DNA from: Lepturacanthus savala
Taxonomy: Eukaryota > Chordata > Actinopteri > Scombriformes > Trichiuridae
DNA: 64,000 nt
Assembly (NCBI GenBank): GCA_030544235.1
Contig: CM060462.1
Location: 4,787,501 to 4,851,500 of the forward strand
Direction: 5' to 3'
The notes beneath the pieces are model-generated. The model worked only from the letters and a program-made list of their open reading frames with translations, had not been told where the DNA came from and searched no databases. Below, piece after piece: positions 11,757 through 23,000 of this stretch. Each line of letters starts with the position of its first letter. Positions within the stretch are counted from its first letter, which is position 1. The translations under genes were made by a program, and so were the position numbers.

Positions 11757-14133
11757 GTGGAATCAGCATAAAAATTTGGTGGATTAACACAACTCAATCA
11801 TCTTGTGGACAGTGGTTTATTTGTGATTCACCTCCTAAAAGGTTTGTTTTTCAATTGCAATGTACAAGTTTTAGGTCACATTAAAAGCAGAAAACACTGA
11901 ATTTATTTATCTTGGTGTTATTTATTTTTACATAAAAAAAACCTGGTATTTTAACTGCAGTGCATATTCTTTTTCTATCTACTGTATATTCTCAGGCTTT
12001 ATTGGAATATCCTTGCATGATTTACAATTGAAAAAAAAACTCCTAATGTATCTTATACTGGCACTAAAGCAGCCTCTGTTTAGCCTCTCTCTATTTAAAG
12101 GCAGATTTATGATCACTCAGAGCCATTATTACAACGTGTTGCTTGACCATGTCAGAAATCAAATGTGTTTATGGTTGTTTCGAATAGCTTCACTCAAAGT
12201 TGGAGTGAAAAACCAACCGTCACAGAGAGGAGGGGAACGGAGGAGAGGGGGTATCATCTAAATATAGAGATAACGATGCATATATTCATCACATATATAA
12301 TCTCCTGGTGTAGTCATAGTGTGACGCTCATTTGTTTACATGAAAAGTGACATAGTTCACTTGGTTAAACAGTTAGAGCTGTCCCAGGTTTTTTTGCTCC
12401 ACATATTTGGAATAATTCCCAGAAAACTGCAGGTCTGTTGTACCTCTGTTCTTTTAAAACAAGGCTGCAGAAAAAAACAACTGAAGGATATTATTAGTAT
12501 TATTATTTAATTAAAACTACCCCCTTGTATTGTGCACCACAATATCCCAGCTGGACAATATCGTGATATGGAACTCTGATAGATAGAATAAATAGAAGTC
12601 AGGCACTCATGCAAACATCCTGCTCTTCTAAATATGCATCTAGCCACCCATAAAATGTCAAAGATGTATATTTCACAACTTAACGTCTCTTCAAAGATGT
12701 CTCCTGGCTCCGTCATAATCTTTTGAGACCACATCAGTAGCTACAGCTGGCAAACGCCACCAGTGGCATGTATACATTGGCGTATAGCTTTATGTTATTG
12801 GCCTCAGTCTGTTATCAGATGAGCAGTTAGATATTTCCTGCTGGTGATTTCATCTGTCGGACGTAACGGGGCCTCTAATCTAGCTGGGGGGTGGAGACGG
12901 GCAGGAAGCTGATGTGTTGGAAAGAATACCAGCTTGTAACAGTGTGATGGAGAACGTGGACTGAAGATGACAGGAGCCTCTGCATGAAATATGATCACAC
13001 ACCATGAATAATGTGTGTGGACAGGTAAAGGCCCCGTTTGGCTCATAGAGTCAGCTGATGTTTTGTCCACAAGGTCACAGTGTTAAAATAGAAAGTTTAA
13101 TAGACATGCATCATTGTTGCTCGCGATTCGGGCTGAATATAACTTTCATTTCAGCATTAACATGACTCTTCAGACATTACCTCACCAAGGCTGCAGTGTA
13201 ATAAATCTAAAGTACTTTCCTGCTTGATGGATATGACCAACACAATCTAGTTAAGGGACAAAGTTCAATCTTGATCCTAAAAATACTGTTTTGTCAAAAC
13301 AATCTCAACACAAGGCCAACTTAGTACCTCGTTATCTACCCCATGACAACAGAGATGATGCCAATCAGCTGATATAGATCATGTGATACGACTGAAATGT
13401 AAAATCAGATTGAGTGTTGCACGAGTGAGCCCTAAAACCTGGAAATGAGTTAGCATTTAGCACTTTCAGCTTTCATGATAACAGCAATATAATAATGCTG
13501 TGCTAATGATAAGCCGACTGCAGTAGGCGTCAACAACTACACAACTGCATGTTCACATTTTTTCATTTATTTCCCCTTCTTCTTTTAGATTTCAGTGCAT
13601 GTGTATTGAATGCTCTTAGGTTTGCATCAGTCGTCTTTGTTCTAAAAGTACTAACTCATAACAGATATGATATGTATGGACCTGCAGGGAACCGTTCATC
13701 CATTGTAAGTCATCAGTTGTTTTTATAATCCATGCAGGGGCTTGAAACACTGATATTTTTGATAATGATAATTCCTAATTATCTAATGCTGACTATACAA
13801 TTAATCACTGATATACAAAGATGGTTGGAGTTATTTATGCTGTGTCTGGAGCATTGTTTTTGTCCTTCATTGATACCTGAAATAAAGTCCCTGGTTAAAA
13901 TAATGTTAAGCTATTTTCATGCTTTTTTCTATAACTTAAAATATGTCACTAAATACTTCAACCATGAATATTGAGGCTTTTGTGTCTTATAAAAAAGCAA
14001 AAAGTGGCTAAATGAAAACAGAGTGCTTAAGAGTCATCACGCATCAATTTACAAATTAGAAGTGATGATGTTTAGTGGTGATGATGTTAAAATCATGAAC
14101 TGTGATGTTTTTCATTAAAGTCTAACAGTGTTT
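11634..14133. other. Intergenic, no gene seen
   Basis: AT-rich sequence with only random short frames. No inverted-repeat ends, tRNA-like cloverleaf or exon with family resemblance was found. Confidence 0.6.
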
Positions 14134-15164
14134 TACAGCTGCAGGTCATATAATTAGAATATCATGGAAAAAGTTGATTTATCTCAGTAATCCCATTCAA
14201 AAAGTGAAACTTGTATAATGTATATATTCATTTCAAACATATATTTCATTTAATATTGATTATAAAATGCATGCAAAGGCCTTTAAATGGTCTCCCCGTC
14301 TAACAAAGGAAAGGAAGTGATGTGGTAGAAGAAAATGTACAAGCAATAGGGATAACCACACTTTGGGGAGATTGTGGAACAAAATCCATTCAAAAATGTG
14401 GGGGAGATTCACAAAGAGTGGACTGGAGCTGGAGTCAGTGTTTGCACAGAAGTGTATATAAGACATGGGTTTCAGCTGTTGCATTCCTTGTGTCAAGGTA
14501 CTCCTGAACAAGAGATGCCATCAGAAGCATTTTACCTGAGCTAAAGACAAAAAGGACTGGACTCCTGCTGATTGGCCCAAAGTTATGTTCTTTGATGAAA
14601 GTATGCATGTTCTTTTGAAGTCAATATCCCAGAGGAAAAGATGAGAGGCATAGAATCCATGTTTAAAGTTGAATGTAAAGTTTCCACAGTCAGTGATGCT
14701 TTGGGGTTTCATGTCATCTGCTGGTGTTGGTCCACTGCATTTTCTTAAGTCCAAGGCCGACTTTATGGAGATACAGATTTCATTTTCCAACAGGACTTGG
14801 CACCCGCACAGTGCCAAAGCTACCAGTATCTGGTTTAATGACCCGGTATCGCTGTTTGTAATTGGCCAGCAAACTTGCCTGACCTTAACCCCATAGTAAA
14901 GCAATGTAATGCCAGATCGACTCCATGCCACGCTGCATTGCTGCTGGATTACAGGCAAAAGGAGCCACAACTAATTGATTATTATTTGGATACTGAATTT
15001 TGGGATTTTTATTAGTTGTCAGTTATAATCATCAACATTAAAAGAAATAAACATTTGAAATAGATCAGTCTGTGTGTAATGAATGTACACATTTGACAAG
15101 TTTCACTATTTGAATGTAATTACTGACATAAATTGTTTTCTAATTGTATGACCAGCACTTCTGA
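14134..15164 (+). mobile_element. Tc1/mariner-type transposon remnant, full span
   Basis: The left end begins TACAGCTGCAGGTCATATAA and the right end finishes TAATTGTATGACCAGCA, which are inverted copies. Internally, sub-terminal words AAAAAGTGAAACTTGTA and ACAAGTTTCACTATTTGAA are also inverted. About 1.03 kb lies between the ends, shorter than an intact element of roughly 1.5 kb or more, so pieces are missing. Between the ends lies a decayed + strand transposase gene. I recognise the family as a Tc1-like element very abundant in fish. Confidence 0.8.
14290..14970 (+). pseudogene. Decayed Tc1-like transposase
   Basis: Reading + strand in shifting frames, one meets fragments typical of Tc1 transposases: KNVGEIHKEW-like, AKDKKDW-like, a VMLWGFMSSAGVGPLHF segment at about 14,690-14,750 (normally V-W-G near the second catalytic Asp), FQQDLAPAQCQSYQ-like, and a C-terminal SMPRCIAA-like piece. 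Stops and frameshifts separate them and the N-terminal DNA-binding part is largely lost. The longest uninterrupted piece is about 75 codons (14,669-14,896), so no active enzyme is made. Confidence 0.75.
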
Positions 15165-16300
15165 CGTTGTCTTAATTGTGTATTGTTGATTATGATGTGT
15201 ATTATTTTAATTTCCATGGGTTTTTATCTGGTACAATAAAGGTGAAATAAAAAAATGTAAATTAATTTTTTGTATTCTTTTGTTAATAAAGAAAGGATTT
15301 AAATAATTTTCTTTTTTTAGTTTAAGAGAAAATTTAAGATTTAAGGCATAATTTCTGAGCCCTATCAGCCAGATCTCCTTGAAAATGAGTGACTACTGCC
15401 GCGACAACTCTTCCTTGCTAACAGCCCTATTATTAACTAGTACATAAACAGGTTCCCAAACAAATACACACACAAGCGCACCCAGGAGAGATATTTATGT
15501 GACTGATGTACAGTACGCCGTGTGGCTAGGTGCCATTTTGGCACCTTTGTCTCCATGCTGGGGTGAGCAGCTTTCGTAAGTTGACACCTACTTCTTCATG
15601 TGACATGTCATGTGGAGGAGGTCTTCTGCATGTTTGTGGATATCGGTGCCGCTCTGTTAACGCCAGTCTGGCAGGCAGCGGACGGTAACATGAACCCACA
15701 AGGAGCTGATGCAATGTGCAAATTAAACGGGTCCCCCTTTAACCTTCTTCCTTGCATCGCTATTATCTACCTTCTTTTCTTTTGTGATCCTTTACCTTAT
15801 AAAAGTTGTTGTTGTTGTCAGTGGGGAGGTAGTCGTAGTTGTGGTGGGGCTGCAGTTTCAGACAGCTGATTGTAAAGAGGCTGACATCTAAGCTTTCTAC
15901 CGTGCAGCGCGGATCAGGGGGCTTTGGAGCCACGCTACCCTGATTAGATGGATGGGATAGCAGCAGCCTTTGGCCCACTACTGTCCTGTGGAGCCAGTGC
16001 CAAGACCACTTCAAATGGGCAAACCATAATCCCCCTCTGACATTAATATTTTCAGATGGAGGCGAGCAGGGAGCACGGTTGAGGTTGGCGATGTGAGCAG
16101 GGTCTTTTTGGCTGGCCTTGTTTCATGTTGGCAGTGCTGATAGACACTAAAGCTGTTACTCATCGTGCAGGCATGTCCAGAATGTATTCTTAGCCCCTGT
16201 CTTCCTATCAGTCACTACAGAAAGGTTGGAGGGTCAAAAAATAAAGAGGTAACCAGTCTGCAGGCTGTCTGCACCGACGCTGTTTACCAGGGAGGGGGTG
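15165..16300. other. Intergenic, no gene seen
   Basis: Unique sequence without coding character. It becomes somewhat GC-richer after 15,500 as the presumed uaca promoter is approached. No TATA box or repeat end can be placed with confidence. Confidence 0.5.
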
Positions 16301-17010
16301 ATATTTTAAACCTGGGAGAGCTCACATATTTACCCCACTGAGACTGACTGACCTTGCCATTTGGTGGGGTGAAGACGCTGGAGACCACTGAGAGAGAAGA
16401 GGGGAACGACAGAAGCACTTCAGTTCAGCTCGATAAGCAGCGTGAAGCTTTCGCAGCTAGAAAACAGGCCAGAGACGAAGAGGAAACGGTATCACAACAC
16501 AAGAAGACAGAACCGATGGTTTGAAGATAAAGGCGAGAGTCGATGGGAACACACTTGTAGCCAGGCTGAGCTGACTTTTCCTCAGAGGAGGAGTTGCAGT
16601 TGCCGGCCAGGGCAGGTCCCGGGGCTGGCAGGGCTGGCCCTACTGCTTCTCCACCTCCATTCCTTCCTCCTTTTTCACTCCTCCTTCTCCCTTAAACCAT
16701 CAACTGAACTGCTGTGCAGTGATGAACTTACAGGCAGAGCCTGTGAGCAACACAGGAATTCTTAGAAAATCCTGCCAAATGAACTTCTCCTCCTCAAGTG
16801 AGTAAAACTCCTGGTTGAGCCTTCCATAAGAGGACCTCCACTGCAGTACAAACCGTCACCCCGTTGTCTTCGCACTCACTGGCTGAGTGCACCGAGAGGC
16901 TGAGGGTTCTTTTTATACACTTTGTTTTTCTTCTATTTTTGCTTTTGTAAACCGGAACACTGGCGACTTTTTCAGTAGCCCGGTGCAAGGATCAGCTGCA
17001 CTCACCCAAG
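16301..17010 (+). promoter_or_regulatory. uaca: Putative uaca promoter and 5' UTR
   Basis: This GC-richer stretch directly precedes the proposed start exon. A TATA-like ATATTTTAAA lies at about 16,302. From 16,380 onward the strand is purine-rich, as 5' UTRs often are, then passes through a CTCC-rich tract at 16,650-16,695. It contains an alternative start candidate: ATG at 16,722, open for 76 nt to a strong donor GTGAGT at 16,798. Its splice phase (1) fits the second acceptor of exon 2. The transcription start is unknown and neither alternative is proven. Confidence 0.35.
16722..16797 (+). CDS. uaca: Alternative first coding exon candidate of uaca
   Basis: ATG with G at -3 opens 25 codons plus one base and stops at donor CAA|GTGAGT, which is close to the consensus. 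Joining to the acceptor at 17,427|17,428 keeps the frame and gives Asn in place of the Asp before WNKYDD. The peptide shows no known motif. It competes with, or alternates with, the start exon at 17,011; the latter restores the conserved Asp and looks more like a family N terminus. Confidence 0.25.
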
Positions 17011-17050
17011 ATGAGCCGATGGCTGAAATGCACCTCTATGCACTTTGTAG
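17011..17050 (+). CDS. uaca: uaca exon 1 (start exon, tentative)
   Basis: ATG in good context (A at -3) encodes MSRWLKCTSMHFV. Splicing TAG|GTATCC to the acceptor after 17,427 completes Asp-14, giving DWNKYDD as in the family. A second donor four bases upstream (TTT|GTAGGT, exon end 17,046) fits the first acceptor after 17,420 and is also in frame, giving HF-NTDWNKY. The pattern M-S-x-W-x-x-C recalls, from memory, the short alternative N terminus of mammalian UACA. Neither donor is strong. Confidence 0.5.
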
Positions 17051-20000
17051 GTATCCATTGTCGATATTTTCAGACAAATTGCTTCTGATTTTGAGGTTTT
17101 AACTCATGTTTCCTCATGTTCTTTTTTTTTTCTTTTTAAATGTGCTCCCCAGAGACTCATTTGTGCCATAGAGCAGTCTGTTCCCATGCTGCTTTGTTGC
17201 TATCACTCATAACCGAAATGAAACTGCAGCACATTCTTAGCTCATTCTTAAGTATTAAAAAATAGTTTCACAAAAGGGAAAAGCATATTTCTATCATGCT
17301 TTTAAAAGATTTTCTTTCCTAATTTGAAACTAATGTTGTACATGTTTGACTCTCCACTGTTAAACTGAGCCTGTATCATGTTTCTCTGACCACTCGGTTT
17401 ATTTGTTGGTTCATTGTCAGAACACAGACTGGAACAAGTATGACGACCGGCTGATGAAGGCAGTGGAACGCGGCGAGGTGGACAAGGTGGCCGCAGTTCT
17501 CAGCAAGAAAGGCATCATCCCCACCAAGCTCGACGTAGAGGGGCGCTCTGCGTGAGTAAACACACACATGCAACAAATGCAACACACGCCACAAACAACA
17601 CACACACTCAGGCTCTTTTGAATATTTGCTAATCTAAAATGCTGAGCATCTCACATTCCGAACATTGCAGCAGCCTCCCAGGGCACAGATTCCTGACCCT
17701 CTTTCCCAGATAAAGCGTCTGTAGATGAGGAATTTGCGAAAATAGTTTTGTCTCTTGCCTCCCTTGGTGGTTGCCATGGAGACCCTGTTGCACATTTTAA
17801 CCTTAAACCTCCATCCAGCTGCCCTGCATAAAATAGCGCAGTAGCATGTTTTTGTTTCCTTGTTTTAAATCCAGAAATTTCCCTTTTGGTGGTTGTCTGC
17901 CTCTGGAGGTCATCGTGGGAGTCAGTCTAAAGAACATTTGCGGCCAATCGAGGCTTGACCACTGTGACCAGGGGTTGTTTGTATAGTTCCCAACAGGAAA
18001 TGACTCCCTGAAAATTCAGATCAGATCCACTGTGGTGTAACATCTAGTAATACGTTTAGAGCCAGCTGCAGGCTATTATCGGGATCAGTAGACATTTTGA
18101 AGGACCCTGTTCTATAGGATGGGGTTTTTCAGTGAGACAATTTGCAGATTTTGCATCGGAGTGCACAGATATTTCATCTTATACTAATAATGATTTTAAT
18201 TGTCAAATAATCAAACTGTCAACAAAAAGGCTCTCACTCTTTTGTTTTTTTTTCTTCCCTAAATTTAACTAAATTCCAACACCAGCATGTTGGGCAGGCA
18301 GGCAGGCGCCCTCGGTGTAATCCAGATATATGAAGGAGTTGCTGGTCTCTGGCCTGAGCTGCAGGTTTATTTTGACAAAGGCTTTGTTAAAACAGATGGT
18401 TCCGGAGCTCCGGGTCCCAGAAGCAAAGGTGCCGAGTATTTTCAGCAGCGCGTGAAATTCTCTTGTGGCACCGTTGCACAGACCAGTGATTGAATACACA
18501 CGTGCATGTATATAAACACAATTACACACAAGCTAATAAATGCCTGCTCTCATAATAAGGTGCTAGAATCCATCAGGACTAAATCCAGAACCCCGGATGC
18601 CAAATCTGAAATGACAGGCTGGAGGTTGTTGACCACAAACACAGTCAGGCTCGTCACTTTCTGCACATGAACACACCAGAACATGCTACACTGTCTTAAC
18701 ACTCAAGGAAAGTCCGTCTCAGCAGGTTTGTTATAGTTCTAGTTCGACAGGCCACACACAGACCAGCACGTGTCAGTGTGGCATCCGGGTCACTGCAATA
18801 GCAAGCAGAGGAATGTCAAATGGAGATCCCTTGTTATCAAGGACCTCTGTGGGGAAACTAATTACAAACTGTTACCCCTAATGTATAATTTAGTGTGCCC
18901 TGGATTAGCCCTACTGTGTCCAGCTAATGAATTTAGCTCTAACTGTTCTATGGAGGCTTACAGCTGAGTAAACAGTTTACATCTCTGCTGTGGCATTAGC
19001 TGGATCCCAGTGAGATAAGCGCGGCCGCCACACCTGCTCGTTCTGTGCAGTTGTGATAGCTCACTGACAAGGACTTAGCAGCAGAAGAAATCCGTCACTC
19101 GTTTAGCATCACTGACTAAAGATACCGCTGCATGCCCATTGTTTGTTAGGATTAGCAGTAATGAATTTTTACTCAAGTGTCTTTTAAAAATAAAAATAGC
19201 ATAAGTTTGACTTTCATAGTTGCGTGACTTTGGTGTAATGACATGCTGAGAATATACTAACTATGGTTTCTAATTTAAAGGACAAGTCTGATTTTAATTA
19301 TGTTTAGTCCATTTATAACACGAGAAGAAATGAACAATGCTATTTCCCAGTTTTAATCCTGTTTCCCTCTATTAATTGCTCACTGAAAATAATAATATTC
19401 ATTAATAAATATCTTTTAAAACAATTTCCATTGTTCATATAGAAGTCCTCACTGCTCATTTAATTATAAATATAATTATAATTATATATTATAATTATAA
19501 ATGGTATTGTTATTTACAAAAACAACCACTCTATCAACACTCCTGCCCAGAGAAAGCTAACATAGCTAGTTTGGCTTCAGGCCTACACCTGACATCTTTA
19601 ACCAATCAGAGGAGAGAGGTCACCTGAGCTTGAGAGAGCACTGTAAAACCACATTGGGTTAAATTTTTGTACTTTCTGCCACAAATCTATCATGTTAAAG
19701 GTATAGAAACTTCAAATAAAACCCAGGAAAAAGTGTAAAATGGGATCTTTAGAATGGACCTTTCTACAATATGGGACCTTTAAACATTCATTCTGTTTCT
19801 GGCCACCTGATTAATGATTTAAGTCTTTATTTCTCTCTTCTGTTATCTCTGCTTTGGTTTCCACCAACTCCTGTGAACGATACCCGAGCCTTTGGTTGGC
19901 TCCATGTTCAGCTGTCTTCACCAGATCGTTGCTTTCGGCCTGTGTGCTGCTTGTTGCTGGTGTAGTTGCAGTGAAATGATCATAAACTGTTTAATGGGAG

Positions 20001-23000
20001 CAGCAACCACAATCATGAATTAAGGCACGTCTATTAAACCAAAACAACAAGCTAAAGTTGTTTTAATGCCTTATGAGTGACCCCTTTTACATCACTAATT
20101 AGATTTAGTGTGAAATTAAACTTGTAATACATGAACTGTTTCACTCCAACATCAGGAAATGTCAGCAAAGCTGAACGACACTTCTGTACTTTTACTGAAG
20201 AAACATTTTAATTCTGAGTAAGTTGTCCATCCCCTGCTGTTGTGCTTTTAGAGGCACTGATTATTATATATGGTTCAGCTACAGTACCAACATATACCGT
20301 ACACTCTGCTTCTCCCTGTCCACTCTCTAAAGATAGCAACCATATCCTGAAGACTGTCAACCTGAAAACTGCCCAAAGCAGGTGTGAAGATGAAATGACA
20401 TAGCTGAAAGTGCTCTCTTATAGCCAAACCCATTAGTCTCTCAGAATGTGTCTCTAACCATTTTACTGTGGTCTGTATCTGGTCAGTGAGACATCGCTGG
20501 TATTTAGTGGTGGAAAGTAACTAAATATATTTACTCAAGTACTACACTTAAGCAATTTTGAGGTACTTGTTCTTTAGTTCATCATTTCCATTTTGCACTG
20601 GTTTACATTTGATACGTTAGAGTAAATTTTGCAGATAATGCTTCTGTACTTGTATTAAATTAACGCTTTGAATTTAGGATTTGTTGAGAACTTTCCGTAA
20701 GTAAACAATCAGAATACGTTACGTAATGTCCACCACTGCTGTTATTTCCATTTCATCTAAGTACGTGTGGACTATTTTTAACTCGTGTAAAACATGATTA
20801 CATGATATTCAGTCTTAAATACCTCAGCAGAAGTTTAGTCTGTTTAATATGAATAATAAATAGCTGAGAATAGAGAATCTTGAAGGAATCCACTACTGTT
20901 TTAGCTTAAAGAAAGTGTGATCTTGAACATTTGCCCCAAACTGAATCGCTCTTTTCTTCTTCCTATTCGCTGTTTACCCCGAGAGGTCGGGACCCTCCGT
21001 TGCTCCCGACAGAAACAACATCTCGTGGCCATCAACACGGCTTTTAATACCCGCGCCAGCCTAGCTGTCTCCTTGGCAGATACCTCGGGGTTAATGTATT
21101 AGCAGGTTCATGTGACTTGATGGGTGACAGACTGAGATTGGTTTACACACAAGTGCTCTGCAGACCTTCACTGCTGGCGGCGGCAGAGCTGCAGTGGGTT
21201 AAATCAGAGAAGGGGAAGAGGAATGAGGATCAAAGACATGCTAGTAGTAGGAAACTACTTAATTGAACATTTAATCAACACATAATTTGTGTCAATTAAA
21301 CATGGAATTGACTAAACGACAATCACAATGAGATTCCCTGATTGAGTGAAGGTTTCTCAGATGAAATTAGTGGAAGATCTTTTGCTTAAACGTTAACTTT
21401 CATGGTTTTTGATGCCGTTTCCAAGGCAAGACCACATTTAAAAACTGAATTCAATAAAATAAATCAGTAGTTTTAATTATGTTGTTTGTTACCCTGCAGG
21501 ACAAAACCTTTATTCAAGCAGGGTGTGAACAAACAGATGGAACTGTTGAATGATTTTTGAACTCGAGCCCTTTTAAATATTACTATTGTTTTCTTTCAGT
21601 GTGAAGTGAAAAAGTGTAGAAATGTGAAATAGTTATGTTACAGCAAAACAAGTGCTTTTGTCAAGTAATTTATATTTATATTTTTAATAATTTGATAGCT
21701 TAAATGGATCCATGACAAAACTGTCATAGTTTAACTCTCAACTAGTTTTATATTCTAGAGGCATTAAATATTTACAGTATATCATTGTTTTTTGGTATTT
21801 TAAACACGTTTTGACTCTCTCCTCTTGCCAAATATTACTTGTCACTGACCCAAATACACTTCAAAGTATGGTCCTGTAAACAGAGGGGCAGCCGACATGG
21901 AAACACGGCGCTCATGTATCCCACTAGTTTCCTTTGAGTCATTACAGCCGCTTCTTGCCTCCAGAGAATGCTGATGTTGCTGATCTGACAGCAAGAAACC
22001 AGGCGTCTCATGTCCTTAGGTTTCATCCCTCCGCCCCCGCACCCTATCACTTCTTCACTTGCCCTTCTCTACTCCTCACTGTCCCATGCCCATGTTCTCC
22101 ATCTCTCTTCTTGTCTTCCAGGTTTCATTTGGCTGCGACACGGGGACACCTGGACTGTCTCAATCTCCTCCTGGGACACCACGTGGACATCACAGCGACC
22201 GATGCCACCGGTGAGAGCTGCTGCTGTATCTGCATACTGGGAGAAGTTAATATATAACCAAATAACCTAAAAATCTGATCATAACCTGCTTAAGAAAATA
22301 CTCAGATTAAGCTGCTGCCGTGTAAACAGCATTTTCAGAGTGATTGCTGATGCTAGAGCACATTTGCTGGATAGAAAACTGTTCAAAAATATCCTATTAG
22401 TGCTGCTGATTTACTTCATTATGCAGCAAATTTGGTCTGATGTTAGGCCGAATGGTCTGTTTTTATGCTCATAATTGTACTTTACCTGAATCATGTTTTC
22501 AGAATAGATTGACATTTTTTCACATCCATCTCAGGGTATGAATTTATAGGGTTTTCCTATGAATTGCATGATTACAGGTGTGACAGTAAGTGGCTGCTGC
22601 CGCTAACTGCAGCTTCATCACTGAGGTCCACAGCAAAGACAGAGCAGGCATCTGCCTTTCAATGGATGATCATTATTATTTGCTGCTCCCATATGAGGAT
22701 TTATAGATTCTCTCTGTTGCTATAGACAGTTGCTATTGACTGTTAGTATTGAATATTGGTAATGACTATTGGTGGCATTCATTGATTTTATATTGTTGGC
22801 AGTGATGGGAATAACAGCGTTAAAATAAACGCTCTTATCTAACCAATTACTTTTCCTCTATTTATAAGGCTGTTACCAACACGTTGTTACTATGCATTAC
22901 TGAAGCTACTGATTGAAGCTGTCATCCCACTCAGCTCACACACACACACAGGAGATGCAAATGTGTGTGTGTGTGTATGTATGTCCTTATGTTATGATGA

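Larger units (their letters stand above)
17552..22121 (+). other. uaca intron 2
   Basis: At 4.6 kb this is the longest intron of the model. It holds a candidate regulatory block at 18,700-19,100 and a dispersed repeat at 20,505-20,745. An AT-only palindromic patch lies at about 19,459-19,502 and a further unique GC-richer block at 20,920-21,110. No extra coding exon is needed, since exons 2 and 3 join in frame. Confidence 0.8.

Noticed and set aside
16442..16765. 107-codon open frame upstream of uaca
   Set aside because: It starts with GTG rather than ATG, has no motif, and is better explained as 5' UTR or promoter sequence.
22010..22270. Open frames of 86 and 107 codons around uaca exon 3
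   Set aside because: The 107-codon frame contains the real exon but extends into both introns; the 86-codon one is an out-of-frame shadow.
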